A DNA stretch of 64,000 nucleotides from Sulfurimicrobium lacus (GTDB lineage Bacteria > Pseudomonadota > Gammaproteobacteria > Burkholderiales > Sulfuricellaceae): contig NZ_AP022853.1 in NCBI RefSeq assembly GCF_011764585.1, positions 1,161,501 to 1,225,500 on the forward strand, in the 5' to 3' direction. The position numbers and the translations under genes are program-made. Shown piece after piece: positions 1-9,557 of this stretch. The stretch's first letter is position 1. Each line of letters begins with the position of its first letter. Below the pieces are notes generated by a model, which had not been told where the DNA came from, ran no database searches, and saw only the letters and a list, made by a program, of their open reading frames with translations.

Positions 1-1
1 C

Positions 2-2002
2 CCGCTGGAACTGGAAAACATCCTGTTCATGGGCACCAACGTCGTCTCCGGTTCGGCCACTGCCGTCGTGGTCAGCACCGGCAACCGCACCTATTTCGGC
101 GCGCTGGCGCAACGCGTCACCAGCACGGACCGGACGCCTACCCAGTTCCAGTCGGGCGTCAACAAGGTGGCCTGGCTGCTCATCCGCTTCATGATGGTGA
201 TGTCGCCGCTGGTGCTGTTCATCAACGGCTTCACCAAGGGCGACTGGACGGAGGCATTCCTGTTCGCCATGTCCATCGCCGTCGGGCTGACACCGGAAAT
301 GCTGCCGATGATCGTCACCTCGACCCTGGCCAAGGGCGCCGTGATCCTGTCCCGCCAGAAAGTGATCGTCAAGCGCCTGGACGCGATCCAGAACTTCGGC
401 GCCATGGACGTGCTGTGCACCGACAAGACCGGAACGCTCACCCAGGACAAGATTTTCCTGGCCAACCATACCGATGTCTGGGGCAAGGAATCCGACGACG
501 TGCTGGAATCCGCCTACCTCAACAGCTACTATCAGACCGGCCTGAAGAACCTGCTGGACGTGGCGGTGCTGGAACATGTCGAAGTGCATCGCGAACTGGA
601 AGTGGCGACGGCCTTCCGCAAAGTGGACGAAATTCCGTTCGATTTCACCCGCCGGCGCATGTCGGTGGTGGTCGCCGAGCACGACCGGCATCACCTGCTC
701 ATCTGCAAGGGCGCGGTGGAGGAGATTCTCAGCGTCTGCAGCCGGGTCCGCCACGGCGAGGCCGACGAGCCCCTGACGGCGGAATTGCTGGCGCGCGTTC
801 GCGCCGTCACCGCTGATCTCAACGAGGACGGCCTGCGCGTGGTGGCGGTGGCCTCCAGGGAAATGCCGCCCGACAAGGACACTTATGCGGTCGCCGATGA
901 AAGCGACCTGACCCTGATCGGCTACGTGGCGTTCCTTGATCCACCAAAGGAATCCACGGCCCCGGCGCTCAAGGCATTGGCCGCGCACGGCGTCGCGGTC
1001 AAGGTGCTGACCGGCGACAACGAACTGGTGACGGCCAAAATCTGCCGCGGGGTGGGGCTGCCGGCGGATACGGTCCTGCTCGGCGCCGACGTGGAGCGGA
1101 TGAGCGATGCCGAACTGTCGCGCGCAGTGGAAACGCACAACATCTTCGCCAAGCTGACGCCGTCCCACAAGGAGCGCATCGTCCGGCTCCTCAAGGCCAA
1201 CGGCCACGTGGTGGGCTTCATGGGCGACGGCATCAACGACGCGCCGGCGTTGCGCACCGCCGACATCGGCATCTCGGTGGACACGGCGGTGGATATCGCC
1301 AAGGAAGCGGCCGACATCATCCTGCTGGAAAAGAGCCTGATGGTGCTGGAGGAGGGCGTGATCGAAGGCCGCAAGACCTTCGCCAACATGCTCAAATACA
1401 TCAAGATGACGGCCAGCTCCAACTTCGGCAACGTGTTCTCGGTGCTGGTGGCGAGCGCTTTCATCCCGTTTCTGCCGATGTTGCCGATGCACCTGCTTAC
1501 CCAGAATCTGCTTTACGACATCTCGCAGATCGCGATCCCCTTTGACAGCGTGGACGATGAGCTCGTGAAAAATCCGCAGCGCTGGAACCCGGGGGACATC
1601 GGCAGATTCATGCTGTTCTTCGGGCCGGTCAGCTCGGTCTTCGACATCGCGACCTATTGCATCATGTGGTTCGTTTTCGGCGCAAACTCGCCGGCGCACC
1701 AGACCTTGTTCCAGTCCGGCTGGTTCGTCGAAGGGCTGATGACCCAAACCCTGGTGGTGCACATGATTCGCACGCAGAAAATTCCCTTCATCCAGAGCCG
1801 CCCGGGCACCGCCCTGCTGGTGACGACCGGACTGATCATGGCGGTCGGCATCTTCATTCCGATGGGACCTTTCGCCCACTACTTCAAGCTACAGGCGCTG
1901 CCGCTGGCCTACTTCCCGGTTCTGATAGTCGTGCTGGCCGGCTACATGGTGCTGACGCAGGGGATGAAGCGCTATTACACCAGGCGCTTTGGCTGGCAGT
2001 AG
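2..2002 (+). CDS. mgtA: Mg2+-transporting P-type ATPase, 5'-truncated by window edge
   Basis: C-terminal ~666 residues of a P3B-type ATPase that imports Mg2+ across the inner membrane using ATP. The reading frame is open from base 2 (PLELENILFMGTN), so the true start lies upstream; the family is about 900 residues. The phosphorylation motif DKTGTLT has its Asp at 422-424, and the hinge motif GDGINDAP lies near 1220-1250. Several hydrophobic segments follow from about 1440 to the end, with a PMLPMHLLTQNLLYD stretch typical of MgtA/MgtB. It converges on a CorA-like gene 37 bp downstream, so two putative Mg2+ transport genes sit together. Family assignment is secure; MgtA versus MgtB cannot be separated here. 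Confidence 0.95.
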   Translation, partial: PLELENILFMGTNVVSGSATAVVVSTGNRTYFGALAQRVTSTDRTPTQFQSGVNKVAWLLIRFMMVMSPLVLFINGFTKGDWTEAFLFAMSIAVGLTPEMLPMIVTSTLAKGAVILSRQKVIVKRLDAIQNFGAMDVLCTDKTGTLTQDKIFLANHTDVWGKESDDVLESAYLNSYYQTGLKNLLDVAVLEHVEVHRELEVATAFRKVDEIPFDFTRRRMSVVVAEHDRHHLLICKGAVEEILSVCSRVRHGEADEPLTAELLARVRAVTADLNEDGLRVVAVASREMPPDKDTYAVADESDLTLIGYVAFLDPPKESTAPALKALAAHGVAVKVLTGDNELVTAKICRGVGLPADTVLLGADVERMSDAELSRAVETHNIFAKLTPSHKERIVRLLKANGHVVGFMGDGINDAPALRTADIGISVDTAVDIAKEAADIILLEKSLMVLEEGVIEGRKTFANMLKYIKMTASSNFGNVFSVLVASAFIPFLPMLPMHLLTQNLLYDISQIAIPFDSVDDELVKNPQRWNPGDIGRFMLFFGPVSSVFDIATYCIMWFVFGANSPAHQTLFQSGWFVEGLMTQTLVVHMIRTQKIPFIQSRPGTALLVTTGLIMAVGIFIPMGPFAHYFKLQALPLAYFPVLIVVLAGYMVLTQGMKRYYTRRFGWQ

Positions 2003-2039
2003 CGGGCGCGACGGACTGTGTGCCCGTGCGCTTTCAGGT

Positions 2040-3389
2040 TCAGTCCGGCGTCTTGCTGACTGCTGTCGAAGTGTTGCGCAGCTTGCGGTTTTCAAAGAAG
2101 CGCAGCAGCAGATAGGTGATCCAGGCGACGATGCCTAGTCCGATGGTGAAGGCGCCGTAGGAGATGGGCCAGGGGATGCCTTGGGTCATCATCGAGAATT
2201 CCGACATGCCGCCGACCCCGGCAATGATGTTGAGCGGCATGAACACCACGCTGAGCACCGTCAGCTGCTTGATCACCTTGTTCTGGTTGATGTTGATGAA
2301 ACCGACCGTGGCATCCATCAGGAAGTTGATCTTGCCGAACAGGAAGGTGGTGTGCCCGTCGAGCGACTCGATGTCGCGCAGGATTTGCTGCGCGTCGTCC
2401 AGTTGCTGCTTGACCAGAAAGCGGCTGCGCATCAGGAATGAAACCGCGCGGCGCGTATCCAGCACATTGCGGCGAATCAGCCCGTTGAGAACCTCTTCAT
2501 GGGCGATCGCCGTCAGCATGGTGGCCGCGTCTTCGTCGCTCATTTTCTTGCTGAGCACCTGTTTGCCCACGGTTTCCAGTCCGCGGTACACGTCCTCCAG
2601 CGCCTCGGCGGAATATTCCGCGTCCGCGGCGTAGAGGTCCAGCAGCACGTCGCGCGCATCGGTCACGTAGTTGGGTTGCGACAGCGCGCGCAGGCGCTGC
2701 AAACGGAACACCGGCAGTTCTTCCTTGCGCACCGAGAACAGGATGTCCTTGTAGAGGATGAAGGCCACGCCCACGTTGCGGGAGATGTCCTCGCGGTCGA
2801 GCAGGAAGTCCGAGTGCAGGTGAATTTCGCCGTTTTCTTCCACGTAGAAGCGCGCGCTCGATTCCAGGTCGCCCAGGCGGTCCGGGTCGGGCAAATCGAT
2901 GCCGAAAAAATCGCCCACCCACACGCGTTCCTCGAACGAGGGGTCGACCAGGTCGACCCAGATCGGTTTGGTCTCGACCAGTCCTTCCCGCGTATTGATA
3001 GCAATTTCACGCAGGCGCCCCTCGTTCAGTTCAAAGGCCTTGATGCCGGAGCGCTCTTTCTTGAACTCGCGGTGTCCCAGCACTTGCAGCACGTCGAGCG
3101 TCATTTCCCGCAGCACGGCTTCCTTCCGGTCTTCGGCTACCTGATCCCAGATGAACAACTGGTCTTCCGGCGGCAGGTCTTCCAGCAGGTGAGCGATCTC
3201 TACCGGGTCTATCTTTTCCAGCGTCTGGTGCAGTTGCACCAGGTTCTGCTTGCGCACCAGCGACTCGACCAGTTCATGGCGCGGCATGTCCTGCTTGTGC
3301 AGCATGTCGCTGACCAGCTTGTGCTTCTGCAAGAGCTGAAGCAGGGTTTCCTGGCTGGGCGGGTGGTCGGTAGTCGTTTCAGTTGGCAT
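2040..3389 (-). CDS. CorA-like divalent-cation transporter with MgtE_N-like N-terminus
   Basis: 449 residues if it starts at the ATG 3389-3387, which has AGGAG seven bases upstream; an ATG 33 bases further upstream lacks such a site. Residues about 40-105 (DPVEIAHLLEDLPPED) resemble the MgtE intracellular N domain. A CorA-type cytoplasmic domain follows, then two C-terminal membrane helices (about 370-395 and 405-430). The pore-end motif that is GMN in CorA reads GMS here (G394-M395-S396, within GGMSEF). The last residues are basic, as in CorA. It presumably moves Mg2+ or a related cation, but the changed motif makes activity and selectivity uncertain. It converges with the MgtA-type gene. 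Confidence 0.85.
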   Translation of the reverse strand: MPTETTTDHPPSQETLLQLLQKHKLVSDMLHKQDMPRHELVESLVRKQNLVQLHQTLEKIDPVEIAHLLEDLPPEDQLFIWDQVAEDRKEAVLREMTLDVLQVLGHREFKKERSGIKAFELNEGRLREIAINTREGLVETKPIWVDLVDPSFEERVWVGDFFGIDLPDPDRLGDLESSARFYVEENGEIHLHSDFLLDREDISRNVGVAFILYKDILFSVRKEELPVFRLQRLRALSQPNYVTDARDVLLDLYAADAEYSAEALEDVYRGLETVGKQVLSKKMSDEDAATMLTAIAHEEVLNGLIRRNVLDTRRAVSFLMRSRFLVKQQLDDAQQILRDIESLDGHTTFLFGKINFLMDATVGFININQNKVIKQLTVLSVVFMPLNIIAGVGGMSEFSMMTQGIPWPISYGAFTIGLGIVAWITYLLLRFFENRKLRNTSTAVSKTPD

Positions 3390-3593
3390 GTCGGTATTCT
3401 CCTGCCACCAGGGTCTGGGCAATTTTTACCTATTATGCCTTATTGACCTTTCATTTTTCTGACGCGCCGTGCAGGCTCCGGCTTTAAATCTCGGCTGCGC
3501 CAGTGCCGTGGGCTGATCCGCCCCGGTGACGAAATGGCTATGTTTGCATTCTGCTTCACGCCAGTAGTCAGTAGAGGCACCTTTTTTATCGTC

Positions 3594-3621
3594 TTGTCAT
3601 TGCCTTGCATCGGGGTAAAAT
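3594..3621 (+). promoter_or_regulatory. Candidate sigma-70 promoter for the GGDEF-EAL-REC gene
   Basis: TTGTCA at 3594-3599 and TAAAAT at 3616-3621 are separated by 16 bases, and the -10 ends 32 bases before the ATG. This is a match to consensus only. The rest of the 264-bp gap to corA shows no recognised riboswitch. Confidence 0.45.
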
Positions 3622-3653
3622 GATTTTTCATTTTTTCCATCCACGGTCGCGCC

Positions 3654-6600
3654 ATGACCTCAGTAAAAGGCACCAGTAGCCCATCTTCTGTCAATGCGGT
3701 GCGTGTCGCGTTGCTGTATCTGGTTTTCGCTTCGCTGTGGATCCTCGCTTCCGACCATTTGCTGAACCCCACAGTCAACGATCCTGCCCTGCTGATCTGG
3801 ATCAGCCAGGCGAAGGGCATACTTTTTGTCGTTGTGACCGCCTTGTTGCTCTACCTGCTGCTGCGGGGCAGGAGCGCCGGTTTCGAGGAATTGCCCCGGC
3901 CCGCGCCCAAGGTGCGCTACCTGGTCGGCGTATTCCTTGGCCTGGCGCTGATCGTGATGTCGGTCGCATACGGCGTTGTACGGATGCAGGCGCTGCGCAT
4001 TCAGGCAGCCGCGCAAGCCGATCTGGCCGCCATTGCCGAAATGAAGACCGGGCAGATCGAGGCCTGGATGGGTGAGCGGCGGGCCGATGCCGAGGTGCTT
4101 GCAGAGAGCACGTCTTTCATCGAATGCGTCGAGCGCTGGCGGCTAACCGGCGACGCCAGATCCGGCAGGAACTTCAGGAACCGCCTGGATACGCTGAGGC
4201 GCGTGGAGCACTACGACATCGAGCTTCTGGACACGCAGGGGCGCCGCATGCTGGCAGGCGATGCACGTCCCGACACGCTGGACCTGACGCGCACCAAACT
4301 GTTGCCGGAAGCCCTGCTCACGGGGAAAATTCAAGTGAGCGAGCTGTACCGGGACCGGCTCGGCAGCGTTCGCCTCGATTATGTCGTGCCCCTCATCCTC
4401 TCCGATGCGGGCGTGCAACGGCGGATAGGCGCGGTGGTGCTGCGCGCGCCGGTCGAGGGCTTCCTCTTTCCCCTGGTGCAAAGCTGGCCGACGCCCAGCC
4501 CCAGTGCAGAATCCATACTGGCGCGCCGCGATGGCGATTCCGTCCTGTTTCTCAACGATTTGCGCCACCGCAAAATCACCGCGCTTTCCTACCGCCTCCC
4601 GCTAGATATCGCCGCCCTGCCTGCTGCCATGGCCATTCGTTCCGGCAAGGCGCAAACCCTGGAAGGCGTTGATTACCGTGGCGTCCCCGTGCTTGCGGCG
4701 GTGCGTCCGGTAAATGGCACGTCCTGGTTCCTGGTGGCGAAAGTGGACCGCGATGAAATGCTGGCGCCGCTCAACAAGCTGGGGCTTGCCATCAGCCTGG
4801 TGGCGCTGGTCGCAGTCGGTGCCGTGGCGGCGGCGGTGATGATGCTGTGGCGCCAGCAACTGCGCACCCATGGCCTGGAACTGGCGGCCCAGGCGGCGGA
4901 AAAGGACCAGCAGATCAAGCTTTTTTACGATCTGCCCTTCATCGGCATGTCCATTACTTCTCCGCCCAGCAAGCGTTTTCTGCATGTCAACGACTGCCTG
5001 TGCGAGATGTTGGGCTATTCGCGCGATGAACTCCTGGGCCTGACCTGGTCGGAACTGACCCATCCCGACGACCTTGCGGCAAACATAACCCAGTTCGAAC
5101 GCATGCTCGCCGGCGAGATCAATGGTTTCCAGCTGGAAAAGCGCTTCATCCGCAAGGATGGTGCTGTCATCAATGCCAGCCTGGATGGCCGTGCCGTGCG
5201 TCGTGCCGACGGTACGGTGGAACTGATGGTCGCCACTGTGCAGGACATCACCGAACGCAAGCGCGCCGAGGAAAAAATCCGTCAGCTCAACGCCGAACTG
5301 GAGCAGCGGGTGGCGGAACGCACCGCGCAGCTGGAAGCGCTGGCGCGCGAGCAGGTAGCCTTGCAAAAGAGCAAGCGCAGGTACGACGGACTGGCGGCGC
5401 ATATCCCGGTGGGCGTTTACCGTCTGTGCATGCCGCGCGATGGAGGGCAGCGCTTCGAATATGTCAGCCCGCGCTTTTGCGAGATGAGCGGCGTGGACAT
5501 GGAGGCTGCGCTGGCCGACACCGGCGCGGTCTTCGAACGTATTTATCCGGACGATCTGCCCGGCTTTCTCGCTAGTGTGGAAAATGCCCGGCACGATGTG
5601 CAGCCCTACCACTGGGAGGGACGCGTGGTGGTGAGGGGCGAGGTTCGCTGGATGAAGGTCGAAGCCATGCCCGAGGTGCTGCACGATGGGGATATCGTGT
5701 GGGATGGGGTACAGGTCGACATCACCGAGCGCAAGCAGGCCGAGGCCCAGTTGCGCTTGCTGAGCGCGGCCCTGGAAGCCGCTGCCAACGCCATCGTGAT
5801 CACCGATACCGATGCCGTGGTGCAGTGGGCCAATCCGGCCTTCATGGCGCTGACAGGTTATCGCCTGGAAGAAATCATCGGCAAAAACCCCAAGGATCTC
5901 ACCCGGTCGGGCAAGCAAGGCCCGGCGTTTTACCAGTCCCTGTGGCAGACCATACTGGCGGGCAATGTCTGGCGCGGCGAACTGGTCAACCGGCGCGGGG
6001 ATGGCAGCCTGTACCACGAGGAAATGACCATCACACCGGTGCCGGACGATGCCGGCGTGATCCGTCATTTCATCGCCGTCAAGCAGGACATCTCGGCGCG
6101 CAAGCTGGTCGAGGACAAGCTGCGCCAGTCCGCCATGGTGTTCGAAAGCACGCGCGACGGGGTGGTCATCACCGATCCGGACGCCAATATCGTGGCAGTC
6201 AACCGCGCCTATCGCGAGATCACGGGTTACAGCGACGAAGAAGTCCTGGGCCAGAAGCCCAGCATTCTCCGCTCCGGCCGGCACGATCGCACCTTTTACC
6301 AGGCGATGTGGACCGGCGTGAGCGAAAACGGCTACTGGCAGGGGGAAATCTGGAACCGCCGCAAGAACGGCGAGGTTTACCCGGAATGGATCACCATCAG
6401 CGCGGTGCGCGACGGCAGCGGGACGGTCACCCATTACGTCGGCGTTTCCACCGACATCAGCCAGCTCAGGCGCTCCGAGGAAAGCCTGGCGCACCTCGTC
6501 CACTACGACCCCCTGACCGATCTGCCGAACCGGCTGCTGTTCCAGTCGCGCCTGGAACACGCGCTGCAGGGCGCGGCCCAGTTCGGCCGTCGCGTGGCGG

Positions 6601-8204
6601 TGCTGCTGCTCGATCTCGACGGCTTCAAGGACATCAACGACAGCCTGGGCCACCCGGCCGGGGACGCGCTGTTGCAACTGGTGGCCGAACGCGTGCGGCA
6701 ACGTCTGCACGAGGATGAAACCATGGCACGGCTGGGCGGAGACGAGTTCGGTCTGCTGCTGGAACACTTGGCTGACCCCCAGGATGCGGCGGTCCTGGCG
6801 CAGGACGTGGTGAGCCTGCTGGCCATGCCGTTCAGGCTGGACGGCGGGCGCGAGGTCTACCTCGGCGGCAGCATCGGCATCAGCCTGTTCCCCAGCGACG
6901 GGACGACGGCCACCGAACTGGTGCGCAATGCCGATACGGCGCTGTATCAGGCCAAGGGGAACGGGCGCAACCAATTCTGTTTCTACACCGGCAACATGAA
7001 CGCCGACACCCTCGACCGGCTGGAACTGGAAAACGCGCTGCGAAGTGCCGCGGAGCGCGGCGAACTGCTGCTTCATTACCAGCCCAAGGTCGACCTGCAC
7101 ACCGGGCAGGTGTGCGGCGCGGAAGCCCTGCTGCGCTGGCAGCGCAATGGCCACGGCCTGGTGTTCCCGCTGATGTTCATTCCGGCAGCAGAAAGAACCG
7201 GACTCATCATCCCGATCGGCGCGTGGGTGATCGACGACGCCTGTCGCCAGATCCGGGCCTGGTCCGACGAGGGTTTAGGCGATATCTGCATGTCGGTCAA
7301 CGTTTCGGCCCGGCAGTTCTTTTCCGGCGACCTGGAAAGTGTCGTGACCCGAGCGCTGGAAAAGCACGGCGTGGCGGCGAAATACCTGGATCTGGAGCTG
7401 ACCGAGAGCATGCTCATGGCGCGGCCCGACGAAGCCGTGGCGCAGCTGCGGAATCTGAAGGCCATCGGCGTGACGCTCTCGCTCGACGATTTCGGCACCG
7501 GTTACTCCAGCCTGGCCTACCTGAGCCGTTTCCCCATCGACACGCTGAAAATCGACCAGTCGTTCGTGCGCGACATCGTGACGGAGCCGACCTCCGCGGC
7601 CATCGCCGTCTCCACCATCGCGCTGGCGCACCGCCTGCAGCTGCGGGTGGTGGCCGAGGGTGTGGAAACCGAGACCCAGCTGGGCTACCTGAGCATGAAT
7701 CATTGCGATGAAATGCAGGGGTATCATTTCAGCAAGCCGCTCCCGGCGAGCGAATTCGCCGACCTGTTGCGGGCCGGGAAATCCATATCCATCTCCGACA
7801 AGGTGTCCGGCGAGAGGACCATCCTGTTCGTCGACGACGACGCCAATATTCTCGCCGCCCTCAAGCGTTCCTTGCGCCGCAGCGGGTACCGCATCCTCAC
7901 CGCCGGCAGCGGTCGGGAAGGGCTCGACCTGCTGGCCACCAACCCGGTGCAGGTGGTCGTTACCGACCAGCGCATGCCGGAAATGAGCGGCGCCGAGTTC
8001 ATCGCGCGGGTCAAGGAACTCTACCCCGACACGGTGCGCATCGTGCTGTCGGGATACACCGACCTGGAATCGATCACCCGCCTGATCAACGCCGGCGCAG
8101 TCTACAAATTCCTCACCAAGCCGTGGGAGGACGACCAACTGCGCGAGAACATGCAGGACGCCTTCCGCTACCACGAGGCGGTGATCAAGCCGCGGTTTAC
8201 CTAG
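3654..8204 (+). CDS. Membrane PAS-GGDEF-EAL protein with C-terminal receiver domain
   Basis: 1516 residues. Three hydrophobic segments lie near 15-33, 45-69 and 86-110, then a periplasmic region of about 260 residues and a fourth helix near 376-400. Four PAS modules follow (about 425-535, 577-692, 700-817, 824-937), with a short coiled coil after the first. The GGDEF domain (about 942-1105) has an intact GGDEF near residue 1025. The EAL domain (about 1122-1378) has EALLRW and DDFGTGYSSL. A receiver domain closes the protein (about 1387-1509), with phospho-acceptor Asp about 1438 in VVVTDQRMPEM. GGDEF makes and EAL breaks cyclic di-GMP; both look catalytically complete, while the inhibitory RxxD site reads HEDE. 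The receiver resembles those of the 45-50 kb module (KPWED), so it may take phosphate from those kinases (inference). No strong Shine-Dalgarno is seen. Confidence 0.93.
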   Translation: MTSVKGTSSPSSVNAVRVALLYLVFASLWILASDHLLNPTVNDPALLIWISQAKGILFVVVTALLLYLLLRGRSAGFEELPRPAPKVRYLVGVFLGLALIVMSVAYGVVRMQALRIQAAAQADLAAIAEMKTGQIEAWMGERRADAEVLAESTSFIECVERWRLTGDARSGRNFRNRLDTLRRVEHYDIELLDTQGRRMLAGDARPDTLDLTRTKLLPEALLTGKIQVSELYRDRLGSVRLDYVVPLILSDAGVQRRIGAVVLRAPVEGFLFPLVQSWPTPSPSAESILARRDGDSVLFLNDLRHRKITALSYRLPLDIAALPAAMAIRSGKAQTLEGVDYRGVPVLAAVRPVNGTSWFLVAKVDRDEMLAPLNKLGLAISLVALVAVGAVAAAVMMLWRQQLRTHGLELAAQAAEKDQQIKLFYDLPFIGMSITSPPSKRFLHVNDCLCEMLGYSRDELLGLTWSELTHPDDLAANITQFERMLAGEINGFQLEKRFIRKDGAVINASLDGRAVRRADGTVELMVATVQDITERKRAEEKIRQLNAELEQRVAERTAQLEALAREQVALQKSKRRYDGLAAHIPVGVYRLCMPRDGGQRFEYVSPRFCEMSGVDMEAALADTGAVFERIYPDDLPGFLASVENARHDVQPYHWEGRVVVRGEVRWMKVEAMPEVLHDGDIVWDGVQVDITERKQAEAQLRLLSAALEAAANAIVITDTDAVVQWANPAFMALTGYRLEEIIGKNPKDLTRSGKQGPAFYQSLWQTILAGNVWRGELVNRRGDGSLYHEEMTITPVPDDAGVIRHFIAVKQDISARKLVEDKLRQSAMVFESTRDGVVITDPDANIVAVNRAYREITGYSDEEVLGQKPSILRSGRHDRTFYQAMWTGVSENGYWQGEIWNRRKNGEVYPEWITISAVRDGSGTVTHYVGVSTDISQLRRSEESLAHLVHYDPLTDLPNRLLFQSRLEHALQGAAQFGRRVAVLLLDLDGFKDINDSLGHPAGDALLQLVAERVRQRLHEDETMARLGGDEFGLLLEHLADPQDAAVLAQDVVSLLAMPFRLDGGREVYLGGSIGISLFPSDGTTATELVRNADTALYQAKGNGRNQFCFYTGNMNADTLDRLELENALRSAAERGELLLHYQPKVDLHTGQVCGAEALLRWQRNGHGLVFPLMFIPAAERTGLIIPIGAWVIDDACRQIRAWSDEGLGDICMSVNVSARQFFSGDLESVVTRALEKHGVAAKYLDLELTESMLMARPDEAVAQLRNLKAIGVTLSLDDFGTGYSSLAYLSRFPIDTLKIDQSFVRDIVTEPTSAAIAVSTIALAHRLQLRVVAEGVETETQLGYLSMNHCDEMQGYHFSKPLPASEFADLLRAGKSISISDKVSGERTILFVDDDANILAALKRSLRRSGYRILTAGSGREGLDLLATNPVQVVVTDQRMPEMSGAEFIARVKELYPDTVRIVLSGYTDLESITRLINAGAVYKFLTKPWEDDQLRENMQDAFRYHEAVIKPRFT

Positions 8205-9438
8205 CGGGATTTACACCGAGTCGGCTTCTCAGTGTGTCGAAACTTTCGCGGTACAGCCGGCTCAGGTGCCCGGCTTGTGCGGCGAGCGAGGTTTTGTCCT
8301 GTGCCAGCGCCGCTGTGATGCCTTGCCATATTCCCGTTACGCCGACCACCTGCGGCGCGTCAGCGGCTTCCCAGGTCCGCGCGTAGGCGGCCTGCTTGCT
8401 CGCCTTGCCCTCCTGGTCTGGATGCAGCAGGCTGACGCGCGGCTGGGCGAACGCCGTGGCGACGATCCGGCCGTGCAGGCTGCTGCCGCAATAGGCGCGG
8501 CTGTGGGCGATCAGCGCGCAGATGTCCCACAGGTCGAGCGAGGAGAAAATTTTTACCCCGGATTGCATGCGTGCCGCGACACGCTCGAAACATGCCAGGT
8601 CGTCATGCCACGGCGCGGCGCCGGCACGAAAAAAGACTACACCGCAACAGCTGGAAAGGGCTGTGCGGTCAAGCTGGGCGGCGATTTCCGCCAGGGTGGC
8701 ATCGTCGCCGAAGTCGGCGCTGAACTGCACCGCGATATATCCCTGGGGGAATGCGTCCACTATCCCGGCAGCGGCGCCCTGCAAAGCCTGACGGCGAATT
8801 CTTGCGCCGAACAGTTCGGCCACCATCGCGGCGGGGTCGGGTACCAGGCCGGCCGTGACGCCGGCTGCGGAAAGTGGTGCCAGCGTCAGTTCGTCGCGTA
8901 CGCTCACGGTATCCGCGGCTTTCAGCTTGGCCAATACTTCATGGCGCAGCGCCGGCTCGCGTTGCGCCAGGTCGACGCCGCCGACTCCGTGGTAGATGAC
9001 CCTGGCCGCACGGGGGAACAGTTGCCGCGACAGGGCATAGGGCGCCAGGTCGGGGATGCCGAGCTGAGCGTGCGCCCACTCCAGCCTGTCCCGCGGGTGG
9101 CGGTCGAGGCGGGCGATGGTGCCTTGGGCCTGTTCGGACGGCAGCAGCATGACCGCGGCCTGCCAGGCATCGCAGCTCAGGATCTCGCCGCCCACGTGGA
9201 TGATGTTCACCGGCCGCTCACCCCAGGCGGCTGCCAGCCGTGCCAGCGCCCGGACCTGATGTCCGCCGTGGCTGCGCAAGTCCCGCTCCGCTAGTCCGGC
9301 GAAGATCAGGTTTTCATTTTCCAGCAAGGCCGCGGCGATATGCGGAAACAGCAGGTCGCCGAAGTTGTGGCGGTCGAAGGCGCCGAACAGGATGGTGGGG
9401 GTGCCTGCAGCTGAATCGTGTTTCATGATGTGAATCAT
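8197..9438 (-). CDS. Polysaccharide pyruvyl transferase family protein
   Basis: 413 residues. The N-terminal GAFDRHNFGDLLFPH and later CGSSLHGRIVATAF fit the polysaccharide pyruvyl transferase family (WcaK/CsaB), which adds ketal-linked pyruvate to surface sugars from phosphoenolpyruvate. HGVGG and VSVRDELT also match the family pattern. Neighbours are not a polysaccharide cluster, so the acceptor is unknown. The 3' end overlaps the preceding gene by 8 bases tail to tail. The start could be the ATG at 9438 or the ATG at 9426 (MKHDSAAG); neither has a clear ribosome site. Confidence 0.75.
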   Translation of the reverse strand: MIHIMKHDSAAGTPTILFGAFDRHNFGDLLFPHIAAALLENENLIFAGLAERDLRSHGGHQVRALARLAAAWGERPVNIIHVGGEILSCDAWQAAVMLLPSEQAQGTIARLDRHPRDRLEWAHAQLGIPDLAPYALSRQLFPRAARVIYHGVGGVDLAQREPALRHEVLAKLKAADTVSVRDELTLAPLSAAGVTAGLVPDPAAMVAELFGARIRRQALQGAAAGIVDAFPQGYIAVQFSADFGDDATLAEIAAQLDRTALSSCCGVVFFRAGAAPWHDDLACFERVAARMQSGVKIFSSLDLWDICALIAHSRAYCGSSLHGRIVATAFAQPRVSLLHPDQEGKASKQAAYARTWEAADAPQVVGVTGIWQGITAALAQDKTSLAAQAGHLSRLYRESFDTLRSRLGVNPAR

Positions 9439-9557
9439 AAACCGGAATCAGGAGACGTTCGGTGCCGCGGTGTTTTGTGGGAGAATTAAGCCCTTATGTT
9501 TTCCGTCCATATTCTCCCCGGTTTTCTCGTTGACCGGGATGTCGCCGGCGTCGCGAT

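Noticed and set aside
3390-3653. Mg2+ (M-box or mgtA-leader type) riboswitch before corA
   Set aside because: The 264-bp gap can form hairpins, but I could not match the conserved core of any known Mg2+ riboswitch on either strand.
3440-3820. 126-codon minus-strand open frame between corA and the GGDEF-EAL-REC gene
   Set aside because: It overlaps the start of that gene, lacks a ribosome site and has no similarity.
4602-7154. 850-codon open frame antisense to the PAS-GGDEF-EAL-REC gene
   Set aside because: It is a GC-rich shadow frame of a gene with full domain motifs; its composition is Ala/Gln/His/Arg-rich with no family similarity.
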